Shown here: positions 1-7,572 of the stretch, one piece after another
Layout: each line of letters starts with the position of its first letter
Numbering within the stretch: the stretch's first letter is position 1
NCBI GenBank assembly: GCA_028293465.1
Contig: JAQGOT010000513.1
Location: forward strand, 1-11,844
From: Pedosphaera sp.
Lineage (GTDB): Bacteria > Verrucomicrobiota > Verrucomicrobiia > Limisphaerales > Pedosphaeraceae
Direction: 5' to 3'
Length of the DNA stretch: 11,844 nt
The notes under the pieces: model-generated
Told to the model about the DNA's origin: nothing
Seen by the model: the letters and a program-made list of their open reading frames with translations, nothing else
Databases searched by the model: none
Program-made: the position numbers and the translations under genes

Positions 1-300
1 CCGCTTCACCCACGCGCCCCAGCCCGCCGCGCCCAGCGCCGCCACGCGATACCAATACTTCAACCCGCTTGTCATCGTGTTCACCGCCGCCTTCGCCTTG
101 TCGCCGCTGCTCGTGTTCTCCACGTAATTCGCTGCCTGCGACAGCAACAGATCCAGCGCGGCATTCTTCGCATCCTGCGTGGACGTCAATCCCTTGGCCG
201 TCTGCCGCGCCGTTTGCGCCGCGTTATAAGCCGTCTCCAACGCCGTTGCCGTCTTCGTGATGGCCGCCAGCGTGGGAAAATTGCTCTGGTTCTGGCGAGG
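1..300 (-). pseudogene. Fragment of fibronectin III-like Verrucomicrobia-type protein, internally shortened, start lost
   Basis: The minus-strand frame is open from 354 to the left edge. From 300 downwards it encodes PRQNQSNFPTLAAITKTATA followed by an Ala/Thr/Gln-rich helical stretch containing LLLSQAANYVENTSSGDKAK. It then passes straight to a C-terminal fibronectin III-like strand, GLKYWYRVAALGAAGWGAW. I recall proteins with this N-terminus in Verrucomicrobia, where the helical part is followed by a much longer Fn3-like region; here most of that region seems to be missing in frame between about positions 93 and 75. There is no ATG, GTG or TTG between the in-frame stop at 355-357 and the conserved beginning, so the original start is probably gone. 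Function is unknown in the family as far as I know. It could instead be a short functional variant using a rare start; the 3' end lies outside the window. Confidence 0.5.
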
Positions 301-363
301 AATGCTCCAATTGTGGTGAAACCTGCTGCGGTTCTGGTAAGCGAGAGAGCGGTTTTAACGGAT

Positions 364-385
364 GTGCTCAAGGCCCCTTGACCAC
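364..385. repeat. Imperfect 22-bp palindrome
   Basis: The arms are GTG-C-TCAAGG and CCTTGA-C-CAC around a central CC. Nine of eleven mirrored positions pair. It lies between the decayed minus-strand fragment and the small plus-strand gene, just upstream of that gene's likely GTG start at 411. It could be a protein-binding operator, a weak hairpin, or chance. There is no T-run after it, so a simple intrinsic terminator is not supported. Confidence 0.3.
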
Positions 386-410
386 TCGCGTAATCGTTTT
401 AGGGTACATC

Positions 411-623
411 GTGAAGGTTTTGATACAGAATTGCGATTCGCTTGAGTACGTGGCAGCCGAGGACCAATGGGTGCCGGATCACCGGGATGCTTGTGCCTTT
501 TGCTCCAGCGTGGAAGCGCTCGAATACATAAACCACAGGAGTCTGGACCCGGTTCAAATCGTTTTGAAGTTTGATGATTGTTACTATGATTGTCCGATTT
601 CGAAGTCGGAAGGGTGCGAATAG
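411..623 (+). CDS. Small cysteine-rich hypothetical protein (70 aa)
   Basis: The product begins VKVLIQNCDSLEYVAAEDQW and ends ISKSEGCE. The GTG start at 411 is preferred over an upstream in-frame TTG at 378: the hydrophobic-strand beginning (MKVLIQN) looks like a natural N-terminus, and an AGGG at 401-404 sits six bases upstream. It has six cysteines in 70 residues (8, 28, 31, 57, 61, 69), including a C-x2-C and a C-x3-C pair, and no signal peptide or membrane segment. The middle (SSVEALEYI) and the end (VQIVLKFDD) resemble small uncharacterised proteins I recall from Verrucomicrobia, but I cannot name a family. Base composition is less GC-rich than the operon. It could bind metal, but that is only a guess from cysteine content. 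Confidence 0.55.
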   Translation: MKVLIQNCDSLEYVAAEDQWVPDHRDACAFCSSVEALEYINHRSLDPVQIVLKFDDCYYDCPISKSEGCE

Positions 624-701
624 ATGGGAGATGCTTGATCCCGCAATGATGGGCGATGGTCATTCCAGAAGCTTGGTGCTGGGATCCATGCTGGGCATTT
701 T

Positions 702-1192
702 TCAAGTATACCAGAAATCGTAGGCGAATTTGATCAGCCTTTGTAAAGCGTCCAGCCCCACCGGTTTAACCAAATAAGCGTTCGCACCCATTTGGTATGC
801 TTGGTTGATGTCGTGTTCCTCGTCTGACGAGGCCAGAACTACCATTGGATGGCGGAAAAGCTGGCGTTTGACCGCAACCAAGCCAGCAGCTCAAAGCCGT
901 CCCGGCGGGGCATTTTTAGGTCGCAGAAAATGAGGTTGGGCAGGGGAAGGCGGTTCGGTCGGCGTATTGCTTGTTGCCCCAAGAGGTGGTCAATGGCCGC
1001 TTGCACCCCCGCAGCCACTCGAATTGGGTCATCGATTCCAGCCCGCTTCAGAGCCGACACCAGCAATGTTGAATCGTTGATGTCATCTTCCACCAACAAG
1101 AGGATGAGGTTACGAATCTTCTGACAAATTGCGATTGGTCTTGCAAAAAACAATCCCAAACCCAACCACGAAAGCCGATTGTGACCGGCCAA
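702..1192 (-). pseudogene. CheY-like response regulator, REC domain split by a frameshift
   Basis: Reading leftward, the first frame gives a receiver-domain N-terminal half: acidic pair in LLLVEDD, phospho-acceptor Asp in IFCDLKMP, then GFELLAWLRSNASF. It runs into a stop at 839-841. The second half continues in the -1 frame from about 860 down to a TGA at 702-704: HPMVVLASSDEEHDINQAYQ, then MGANAYLVKPV with the conserved Lys. The two halves join at the AAAA run at 856-859 (TTTT on the coding strand), so one missing base there explains the break. The motif is not a canonical slippery heptamer. The start is uncertain: TTG at 1192 gives about 28 extra residues before the domain and has no ribosome binding site, and no ATG or GTG lies closer. 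There is no output domain, so an intact version would act by protein-protein contact in a phosphorelay. A sequencing error in the homopolymer is the main alternative. Confidence 0.7.
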
Positions 1193-1200
1193 GGGAGTCT

Positions 1201-1218
1201 ATGGGGTGTTCACCCCAT
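1201..1218. promoter_or_regulatory. Perfect inverted repeat ATGGGGTG-TT-CACCCCAT between divergent regulators
   Basis: Eight-base arms mirror each other exactly around a two-base centre. The site lies between the two divergently oriented response regulator genes, 46 bases before the ATG of the plus-strand one and just outside the possible TTG start of the minus-strand one. The spacing and symmetry fit a dimeric DNA-binding protein; a two-base loop is poor for an RNA hairpin. No adjoining -10/-35 boxes are convincing. Confidence 0.4.
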
Positions 1219-1264
1219 GCCTTGCGCGCTGCGTTTGGAACATGCTGTGCTGAATCAACTCCCC

Positions 1265-1690
1265 ATGAATGAAGCAAAGGCCATTTTAATCGTCGATGAT
1301 AACGAGGACGATGCGGTGTTCCTTAAGTTTGCCATGAAAAAGGCAGGGGTGTTGAACTCGGTGATGGTGATCAGCAGTGGGGAGGAGACTGTTTGCTACT
1401 TTAAAGGCGAGGGTGTCTTTGCTGACCGGGAGAAGTATCCGCTGCCGTTCATTCTCTTCCTAGATTTACAAATGAGGGGTCTCGATGGGTTTCAAATATT
1501 GGAGTGGCTTCGGGAGCAACCCCATCTTAAGCCGGCATTAGTGGCCATTGTGACAGGCGATTGGGAAATGCGGGGCGCGAATCGTGCCAGCGAGTTGGGG
1601 GCACAGTCATTCCTGGTCAAACCGTGCAAGCCGCTGGACATTTTGAAACTGACCCGGGCCTTTCCCGAGCATTGGATGATGTCTCCCTAA
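1265..1690 (+). CDS. Single-domain CheY-like response regulator (Rcp1-type)
   Basis: This is a 141-residue receiver domain with no output domain. Residues seen are the acidic pair D11-D12 (ILIVDDNEDD), phospho-acceptor D67 (LFLDLQMRGLDGF), T97 (IVTGD) and K119 (FLVKP), so the phosphorylation site is complete. The insertion before the acceptor strand (YFKGEGVFADREKYPLP) is typical of the Rcp1-like subgroup that pairs with phytochrome or hybrid histidine kinases. ATG at 1265 is chosen because the domain starts at once after it; an in-frame GTG at 1181 would add 28 unrelated residues and cover the palindrome at 1201-1218. No clear Shine-Dalgarno sequence is visible. No kinase gene is in the window, so the partner is unknown. 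It lies head to head with the broken paralogue at 702-1192 and upstream of the act operon, but nothing shows that it controls that operon. Confidence 0.85.
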   Translation: MNEAKAILIVDDNEDDAVFLKFAMKKAGVLNSVMVISSGEETVCYFKGEGVFADREKYPLPFILFLDLQMRGLDGFQILEWLREQPHLKPALVAIVTGDWEMRGANRASELGAQSFLVKPCKPLDILKLTRAFPEHWMMSP

Positions 1691-1946
1691 GCGGGTGCCC
1701 CGGTATCCGAGGCGAACGGCCCGGTAAAGCAAACGAAAACGCATCGGTAGTTGTAAACAAACGTCGGCACTGCACTGAAACGCGAGCGTGGTTGGTAATC
1801 TAACTCGCATTGACTGGGCGTTGGATATCAGCCGTTGGACAGGTTTTAGGGTCTTCCCCCCATTTACCCGCTGGGGCTCCGAAAGTAATCTTGCGTGCGC
1901 ACAGGCTGATGCTCGAAAGCGGACAGCCAAATCACAAGGAACGTGG
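1691..1946. other. Intergenic region upstream of the act operon
   Basis: These 256 bases hold no gene I can support. The reading frame of actA stays open back to 1788 (GTG), but the part before 1947 shows no cytochrome features. The operon promoter should lie here, since the genes downstream are tightly packed. I could not find a convincing -35/-10 pair or a clear terminator for the upstream regulator. Confidence 0.5.
1936..1940 (+). promoter_or_regulatory. Ribosome binding site of actA (AAGGA)
   Basis: AAGGA lies six bases before the ATG at 1947. It decides the start of actA in favour of 1947 over the in-frame GTG at 1788. Confidence 0.7.
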
Positions 1947-2603
1947 ATGCCGCAGATTTTTCGTCGCCGCAGCAACTCGGTGGCCCGAGCCAGCATCCTG
2001 GGGGTGGTGCTGTTGCTCGGCGTGGGCGGTTGGACGCTGGACGCGATCTGGTGGTCGCCCCACGTGACGAGGGTGAATGTGCCGATCGAGCAGCCGGTGC
2101 CGTTCAGCCATGAACATCATTATACCGGCTTGGGGATTGATTGCCGTTACTGTCATACGTCCGTGGAGAAGTCCTCAACCGCCGGCATCCCGCCGACTTA
2201 TACTTGCATGACTTGTCACTCGCAACTTTACACCGATGCGCCGTTGCTGGAGCCGGTGCGGCGAAGTTTGATCACGGACACTCCGTTGCGGTGGAACAAG
2301 GTTAATAGTGTGCCGGACTTCGTCTATTTCAATCACAGCATTCATGTGAACAAGGGGATTGGTTGTTCTACTTGCCACGGGCCGGTGAACAAGATGCCGC
2401 TGACGTGGAAGGCCAACACGCTCTATATGAAGTGGTGCTTGGAGTGTCATCGCAATCCCGCGCAGTTTATCCGTCCGCGTGAAGAGGTGTTCAACATGGG
2501 CTGGCTGCCGCCAGCGGACCAACTCGCCAAGGGCGGGGAGCTGGTGGAGCAATATCATGTCAACACCCGGCAACTCACGGACTGCAGCATGTGTCACCGA
2601 TGA
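1947..2603 (+). CDS. actA: Alternative complex III subunit ActA, pentahaem cytochrome c
   Basis: This is the periplasmic electron-transfer subunit of ACIII, the quinol:cytochrome/oxidase oxidoreductase that replaces the bc1 complex. The 218-residue product has one N-terminal membrane helix (about 12-30) after a basic start (MPQIFRRR), serving as an uncleaved anchor. It has exactly five CXXCH haem c motifs: CRYCH 66-70, CMTCH 87-91, CSTCH 140-144, CLECH 164-168 and CSMCH 213-217, the last almost at the C-terminus. Additional histidines (HEHH at 55-58, FNHSIH at 128-133) are the likely distal ligands. Five haems and this length match the family. ATG 1947 follows an AAGGA box; the TGA overlaps the ATG of actB as ATGA. 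It passes electrons from the ActB Fe-S chain toward ActE or the oxidase. Confidence 0.95.
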   Translation: MPQIFRRRSNSVARASILGVVLLLGVGGWTLDAIWWSPHVTRVNVPIEQPVPFSHEHHYTGLGIDCRYCHTSVEKSSTAGIPPTYTCMTCHSQLYTDAPLLEPVRRSLITDTPLRWNKVNSVPDFVYFNHSIHVNKGIGCSTCHGPVNKMPLTWKANTLYMKWCLECHRNPAQFIRPREEVFNMGWLPPADQLAKGGELVEQYHVNTRQLTDCSMCHR

Positions 2604-5600
2604 AAACGCCCGCCGCTTCCGCTCCGCTTGACCTGGCGGCGATTCGCGCCCGATTGGCGGGTGCGCGTGGCCAGGAGTATTGGCGCAGCCTGGACGAAGT
2701 GGCGCAGACGAAGGAGTTCCAGGAGATGTTGCAGCGGGAGTTCCCCGCCAATGCCTCGGAATGGACGGACGATGTGAGCCGTCGCAATTTTCTGAAGCTG
2801 ATGGGGGCTTCGCTGGCACTGGCGGGCGTGACCTCGTGTACGCGTCAGCCGATCCAGAAGATTGTTCCCTACGTGCAGCAGCCGGAGGAGATTGTGCTGG
2901 GCAAACCGCTTTTCTTTGCCACCGCCATGCCGTTTAACGGCTTCGCCACCGGCTTGCTGGTGCGGAGCAATGAAGGGCATCCCACGAAGATTGAAGGGAA
3001 TCCAGAACATCCCGCCAGCCTCGGGGCGACGAGTGTGTTCCAACAGGCGGCCATCTTGAACCTGTATGATCCGGATCGCTCGCAGGCGGTGCTCGAGGCC
3101 GGAGAGGTCAGCACGTGGGGACTGTTTCTGGGAGCATTGAACGGCGGTTTGGAAGAACAACGGGCCAAACGCGGCGCGGGCTTGCGCATTCTGACGGAAA
3201 CCATTACGTCGCCCACGCTCGCCGCGCAGTTGCAGGCGTTGCTGAAGAAATTTCCCGCCGCCAAGTGGCATCAGTATCAACCGGTCAACCGCGACAACGC
3301 CCACGACGGCGCGCGCATGGCGTTCGGCGAAGTGGTGGAAGCGCAGCATGACTTCGACAAAGTGAAGGTGATTCTTTCGCTGGACTCGGACTTCCTGTTC
3401 GCGCATCCGGAAGGACTGCGTTACACGCGCCAGTTCACGAATGGCCGCCGCGTGAGTCATGACCGCACGGAGATGAACCGGCTTTACCAGGTGGAGAGCT
3501 CCCCGACGATCACCGGTTCGATGGCGGACCATCGATTGCCCTTGAACGCCGGCGCGGTAGAGGGTTTTGCGCGCACGCTCGCGCAACAGTTGGGTGGCGG
3601 GGCGCAGGCTCAAGCGGGTGGAGATGTGCAAGCGCGTTGGATCAGCGCGGTGGCGCGGGATCTCCAGAGGAATCGCGGCGCGAGCATTGTCATTGCGGGC
3701 GAGCAGCAACCGCCGGTGGTTCACGCGCTGGCGCATCAGATGAATGATCAGTTGGGCAATGTCGGGAAAACGGTGGGTTACACCGCCTCGGCGGAAGCGC
3801 AACCGGTGAATCAAATTCAATCCCTGCGCGAACTGGTGCGGGAGATGGATTCGGGCGCGGTGGACATGCTGGTGATGCTGGGGGGCAATCCCGTTTACAA
3901 TGCGCCGGCTGATTTTCAGTTCGCGGAGCGCCTCGCGAAAGTAAAGCTGCGGATTCACCTGAGCGCGTATCAAGACGAAACGTCGGCGTATTGCCATTGG
4001 CACATCGCGGAATCGAATTTTCTGGAAGCATGGAGCGATGTCCGGGCTTTTGATGGCACCACCTCGATCATCCAGCCGTTGATCGCGCCCTTGTATGACA
4101 CGCGCACGGCGCATGAGTTGATTGACGTGCTGATGCAGCAGCCGGGGCGCAGCTCGTACGACATCGTGCGCGATTACTGGCTCGCACGGAAGGTGTGGCC
4201 GGACTTCGAGCCGTCGTGGCGGAAGGCCTTGCATGACGGGTTAATCGCGGGTAGTGCGTTACCGTCACGGGCGGTGCAATTAAAGATGGCCGGCGGATTG
4301 CCGCCCGCGTCGGCAGGCCCGGTGGGTGCCCAGGGTGAGCGGTTGGAGGTTTGTTTCCGTCCCGATCCCGCGGTGTGGGACGGGCGCTTTGCCAACAACG
4401 GATGGTTGCAGGAAACTTCGAAGCCGTTCAGCAAAATCACGTGGGACAGCGCGGCGCAGGTCAGCGTGCCGCTCGCCGAGCGGTTGCAGTTGGCCAACGG
4501 GGATGTGGTGCAGTTACGGTTTCGCGGCCGGACCTTGCGCATGCCGGTTTGGATCACGCCGGGGCAGGCGGAGAACTCGATTTTGCTGCCGTTAGGTTAT
4601 GGGCGAACGCGGGCGGGGCACGTGGGCAATGACACCGGGTTTGATACCTATCTATTGCGCGAATCCGAAGCGCTTTGGTTTGCCCCGGGTTTGGAAATAT
4701 CCAAAACCGGCGAACAGTATAAACTGGCGAGCACCCAGCAAAGCCATAACGTCCAGGGACGCGGCCTCGTGAGGGACGGAACCTTGGCGCAGTTCCGCGC
4801 GAACCCGGAATTCATCCACGCCAACGAGGAAGCCCCGAAGCCTAATAACACCCTTTACAATCCAGGCGAATACAAGAGTCCGGATTATGCGTGGGGCATG
4901 GTGATCGATTTGAACACCTGCATCGGTTGCAACGCGTGCGTGGTGGCTTGCCAGTCGGAAAACAATATTCCCGTGGTGGGCAAGAGCGAGGTTGCCCGCG
5001 GGCGTGACATGCTTTGGATTCGGATCGACCAATATTTTCGCGGCGGAGCCGAGAACCCGAAGGTCACCAATCAACCCGTGCCGTGCATGCATTGCGAGAA
5101 TGCGCCTTGTGAATTGGTCTGTCCGGTGGAGGCGACGCTGCATGACCACGAGGGGTTGAACTTGCAGGTTTACAACCGCTGTGTCGGCACGCGGTATTGC
5201 TCGAACAATTGCCCGTATAAGGTTCGCCGCTTTAATTTCTTTGCGTATGGCTATGCGGACGGCAAAGCCGCGAGCTTGAAACCAATGCGCAACCCCGATG
5301 TCACGGTCCGCTGGCGCGGGGTCATGGAGAAATGCACTTATTGCCTCCAGCGCATCAGCGCCGCCCGGATCGAAAGCAAGAAACAGGGACGCCGCATTCG
5401 AGACGGGGAAGTGGTGACCGCCTGCGCGCAGGCCTGTCCGGCGGAGGCGATTATCTTCGGGGACACCAGTGATGCGGGGAGCCGTGTCGCGAAGCTTAAA
5501 GCCGAACCGCTGAACTTCGGCATGCTGGGAGAACTCAACACCCGGCCGCGCACCACCTATCTCGCCAAACTTCTCAACCCAAACCCGGACTTGGAAGCGC

Positions 5601-5608
5601 AGGCTTAA
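2600..5608 (+). CDS. actB: Alternative complex III subunit ActB, fused MopB-like and Fe-S protein
   Basis: This 1002-residue periplasmic subunit carries electrons from quinol at ActC toward the ActA haems. Residues 1-80 form the extended Tat-type leader of this family, with SRRNFLK at 60-66, a hydrophobic stretch, and a Cys at 80 that could be lipidated. Residues from about 85 to 730 resemble a molybdopterin oxidoreductase but lack the N-terminal Fe-S cysteine motif and any visible cofactor site, as expected for ActB. The C-terminal ferredoxin part has fifteen cysteines: 774, 777, 780, 784; 829, 832, 837, 841; 861, 867, 871; 912, 915; 942, 946. That suits three [4Fe-4S] and one [3Fe-4S] cluster, the set known for ActB. 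ATG 2600 overlaps the actA stop; the in-frame GTG at 2591 lies inside the last actA haem codons and is rejected. Twelve bases separate it from actC. Confidence 0.95.
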   Translation: MKTPAASAPLDLAAIRARLAGARGQEYWRSLDEVAQTKEFQEMLQREFPANASEWTDDVSRRNFLKLMGASLALAGVTSCTRQPIQKIVPYVQQPEEIVLGKPLFFATAMPFNGFATGLLVRSNEGHPTKIEGNPEHPASLGATSVFQQAAILNLYDPDRSQAVLEAGEVSTWGLFLGALNGGLEEQRAKRGAGLRILTETITSPTLAAQLQALLKKFPAAKWHQYQPVNRDNAHDGARMAFGEVVEAQHDFDKVKVILSLDSDFLFAHPEGLRYTRQFTNGRRVSHDRTEMNRLYQVESSPTITGSMADHRLPLNAGAVEGFARTLAQQLGGGAQAQAGGDVQARWISAVARDLQRNRGASIVIAGEQQPPVVHALAHQMNDQLGNVGKTVGYTASAEAQPVNQIQSLRELVREMDSGAVDMLVMLGGNPVYNAPADFQFAERLAKVKLRIHLSAYQDETSAYCHWHIAESNFLEAWSDVRAFDGTTSIIQPLIAPLYDTRTAHELIDVLMQQPGRSSYDIVRDYWLARKVWPDFEPSWRKALHDGLIAGSALPSRAVQLKMAGGLPPASAGPVGAQGERLEVCFRPDPAVWDGRFANNGWLQETSKPFSKITWDSAAQVSVPLAERLQLANGDVVQLRFRGRTLRMPVWITPGQAENSILLPLGYGRTRAGHVGNDTGFDTYLLRESEALWFAPGLEISKTGEQYKLASTQQSHNVQGRGLVRDGTLAQFRANPEFIHANEEAPKPNNTLYNPGEYKSPDYAWGMVIDLNTCIGCNACVVACQSENNIPVVGKSEVARGRDMLWIRIDQYFRGGAENPKVTNQPVPCMHCENAPCELVCPVEATLHDHEGLNLQVYNRCVGTRYCSNNCPYKVRRFNFFAYGYADGKAASLKPMRNPDVTVRWRGVMEKCTYCLQRISAARIESKKQGRRIRDGEVVTACAQACPAEAIIFGDTSDAGSRVAKLKAEPLNFGMLGELNTRPRTTYLAKLLNPNPDLEAQA

Positions 5609-5620
5609 CCAGAAATAAAT

Positions 5621-7036
5621 ATGCCTGAGGGCGACCCGAAAATAACGAAAGGTCCGGAAGCTGATGTCGGGTATCCCCTGACGCCGCTCGGCTATCCCTC
5701 CCGTATTCTGGGGCCCGGTGAGACTTACGACACCGTCACCGAACGGATCAGCTCCATCGTGCTGCGGCACCCGCCCTTGAAACTATGGTGGGTCGGTTTT
5801 GCGATTGCGTTCTCAATGCTCATGATGTTTTTGTTTGCCGTAACTTGGCTGCTCTATCGGGGCATCGGAATTTGGGGGGTGAACATCCCGGTCGCGTGGG
5901 GATTTGCCATTGTCAACTTCGTCTGGTGGATTGGGATTGGCCATGCGGGGACGTTCATCTCGGCGATCCTGCTGCTGGTGTTGCAGAAATGGCGTACATC
6001 AATCAACCGTTTGACCGAGGCGATGACCCTGTTCGCGGTGGCTTGCGCCGGCATGTTTCCGCTGCTGCACCTGGGGCGGCCGTGGCTTTTTTACTGGCTG
6101 TTGCCTTATCCCGACACGATGGGGTTGTGGCCGCAATTCCGCAGCCCGCTGGTTTGGGATGTGTTTGCGGTGAGCACTTATTTTACCGTGTCGCTCATCT
6201 TCTGGTATGTGGGTTTGCTGCCGGACCTGGCCACGGTGCGTGATCGGGCGCAAACGTGGAGAAAGAAATTCATCTACGGCGTCCTGGCGATGGGCTGGCG
6301 CGGTTCCGCCCGGCATTGGCAACGGCATCAATCCGCCTATCTGCTGCTCGCCGGCTTGGCCACGCCGCTGGTGCTCTCGGTGCACAGTGTGGTCAGCCTC
6401 GACTTTTCCGTGGCCATTGTCCCGGGCTGGCACTCCACAATTTTCCCCCCGTACTTTGTCGCTGGTGCGATCTACTCCGGTTTTGCCATGGTCTTGAACA
6501 TCGTGATTCCGCTGCGTCGGATTTACAAGTTGGAGAGTTACATCACCCTGCGGCATTTGAACAACATGGCCAATGTCATGCTCGCGACCGGCATGATGGT
6601 TGCCTACGGGTATTTGATGGAGGCGTTCATGGCCTGGTTCAGCGGCGACATCTACGAGCAATACATGATGGTGAACCGGGCGTTTGGCCCTTACGGTTGG
6701 GCGTTCTGGGCGCTCATGCTTACCAACGTGCTCATCCCCCAGGCGCTCTGGAGCCGGCGCGTGCGCACGACTCCCATTTTGTTGTTCTTGGTTGCCTTCT
6801 CGGTGAATGTCGGGATGTGGCTGGAGCGCTTCGTGATCGTCATCACGAGCCTGGCGCGTGACTACGTGCCGTCGATTTGGCGGATGTATTATCCAACCCG
6901 GTGGGATTGGATGACCTTCTTTGGAACCATCGGCCTGTTCCTGACTCTCCTGCTGCTGTTCATCCGTTTTCTGCCGATGATTTCAATGTCGGAAGTCCGC
7001 GAACTGGTGACTGAACACGAGGAGGTGGAGCCATGA
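5621..7036 (+). CDS. actC: Alternative complex III subunit ActC, NrfD-like quinol-oxidising membrane subunit
   Basis: This 471-residue NrfD/PsrC-family membrane protein has about ten hydrophobic helices after a polar N-terminal tail (1-50). In characterised ACIII, this subunit faces ActB and holds the menaquinol site and a candidate proton path. Conserved-looking features are GHAGTF (107-112), LLHLGRPW (148-155), HSVVSLDFS (255-263) and PGWHSTIFPP (268-277). Charged or polar residues within helices (H108, H150, D261, H271) are candidates for quinol or proton handling; I infer this from the family. ATG 5621 follows an AT-rich gap after actB with no strong Shine-Dalgarno sequence. The stop overlaps the actD ATG as ATGA, and a strong ribosome binding site for actD lies within its last codons. 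Confidence 0.95.
   Translation: MPEGDPKITKGPEADVGYPLTPLGYPSRILGPGETYDTVTERISSIVLRHPPLKLWWVGFAIAFSMLMMFLFAVTWLLYRGIGIWGVNIPVAWGFAIVNFVWWIGIGHAGTFISAILLLVLQKWRTSINRLTEAMTLFAVACAGMFPLLHLGRPWLFYWLLPYPDTMGLWPQFRSPLVWDVFAVSTYFTVSLIFWYVGLLPDLATVRDRAQTWRKKFIYGVLAMGWRGSARHWQRHQSAYLLLAGLATPLVLSVHSVVSLDFSVAIVPGWHSTIFPPYFVAGAIYSGFAMVLNIVIPLRRIYKLESYITLRHLNNMANVMLATGMMVAYGYLMEAFMAWFSGDIYEQYMMVNRAFGPYGWAFWALMLTNVLIPQALWSRRVRTTPILLFLVAFSVNVGMWLERFVIVITSLARDYVPSIWRMYYPTRWDWMTFFGTIGLFLTLLLLFIRFLPMISMSEVRELVTEHEEVEP
7021..7025 (+). promoter_or_regulatory. Ribosome binding site of actD (GGAGG)
   Basis: GGAGG lies seven bases before the actD ATG at 7033 and inside the 3' end of actC. The strong site suggests actD can be initiated anew, not only by coupling. 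Confidence 0.7.
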
Positions 7037-7572
7037 AGGCGGCGAATCCGCTCTACGGGCTGATGGCTGAGTTTGCGAATGAGCGGGCCCTGCTCGAAGC
7101 CACCCGGCGCACTTATGCCGGCGGTTATCGACGGCTGGATGCCTATTCACCCTTTCCCGTCGAAGGTTTGGCCCAAGCCCTGGGTCGGCGACGCACCGCC
7201 GTGCCTTTGATCGTCCTGATTGGCGGACTCACTGGCGGGCTGGGTGGTTACTTCCTCCAGTACTACGCGATGGCGGTGGATTACAAGTTTAACATTGGCG
7301 GTCGGCCGTTGCATAGCTGGCCATCTTTCATTCCCATCACCTTCGAACTCACGGTGCTTTGCGCCTCTTTGTCCGCGGTCATTGGCATGCTGGCGTTGAA
7401 CCGGCTGCCCGAGCCCTACCATCCGGTGTTCAATGTCCCCGAGTTTGCACGCGCTTCAGTTGATCGATTCTTTCTCTGCATCGAATCGACCGATCCGGTC
7501 TTTGAACTTCCGGAGACCCGCAGGTTCCTTGAAAGCCTGAACCCGATCCGTGTAATGGAGGTGAGCTCGTGA
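7033..7572 (+). CDS. actD: Alternative complex III subunit ActD (DUF3341 type)
   Basis: This 179-residue structural membrane subunit of ACIII has no cofactor. The N-terminal cytoplasmic portion starts LYGLMAEFANERALLEATRR, which is typical of the family, and contains a small alpha/beta part (AYSPFPVEGLAQAL, 37-50). Two membrane helices follow (about 55-78 and 104-122). Between them lies the conserved-type loop INIGGRP-like sequence (FNIGGRPLHSWPSFIPITFE, 86-105). The C-terminal tail (ESTDPVFELP...) ends in a short soluble domain. Length and layout match ActD from known complexes. Its start overlaps the actC stop, and its own TGA overlaps the actE GTG start. Confidence 0.93.
   Translation: MKAANPLYGLMAEFANERALLEATRRTYAGGYRRLDAYSPFPVEGLAQALGRRRTAVPLIVLIGGLTGGLGGYFLQYYAMAVDYKFNIGGRPLHSWPSFIPITFELTVLCASLSAVIGMLALNRLPEPYHPVFNVPEFARASVDRFFLCIESTDPVFELPETRRFLESLNPIRVMEVSS
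7557..7563 (+). promoter_or_regulatory. Ribosome binding site of actE (GGAGGTG)
   Basis: GGAGGTG lies five bases before the GTG start at 7569. It supports this non-ATG start, which also shares a GTGA overlap with the actD stop. Confidence 0.7.

Noticed and set aside
1561..1803. Open frame overlapping the end of the intact response regulator
   Set aside because: Out-of-frame shadow of the regulator running into the intergenic region; no family resemblance and no ribosome binding site.
1788..1946. Possible 53-residue N-terminal extension of ActA from GTG 1788
   Set aside because: The extension has no cytochrome-like or signal features, whereas ATG 1947 has an AAGGA box and is followed at once by the basic and hydrophobic anchor typical of ActA.
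1691..1946. Candidate promoter boxes such as TTGACT near 1809
   Set aside because: No -10 hexamer at an acceptable spacing; reporting a promoter would be a guess.
2591..2599. GTG 2591 as start of ActB
   Set aside because: ATG 2600 gives the usual ATGA overlap with actA; GTG would only add three residues inside the haem-motif codons of actA.
2594..4234. 546-codon open frame on the minus strand opposite actB
   Set aside because: Antisense shadow of actB with low-complexity Arg/His composition; no domain or plausible start signal.
4652..5770. 372-codon open frame on the minus strand opposite the Fe-S part of actB
   Set aside because: It crosses the actB/actC border and has no recognisable features; actB is certain here from its 15 cluster cysteines.
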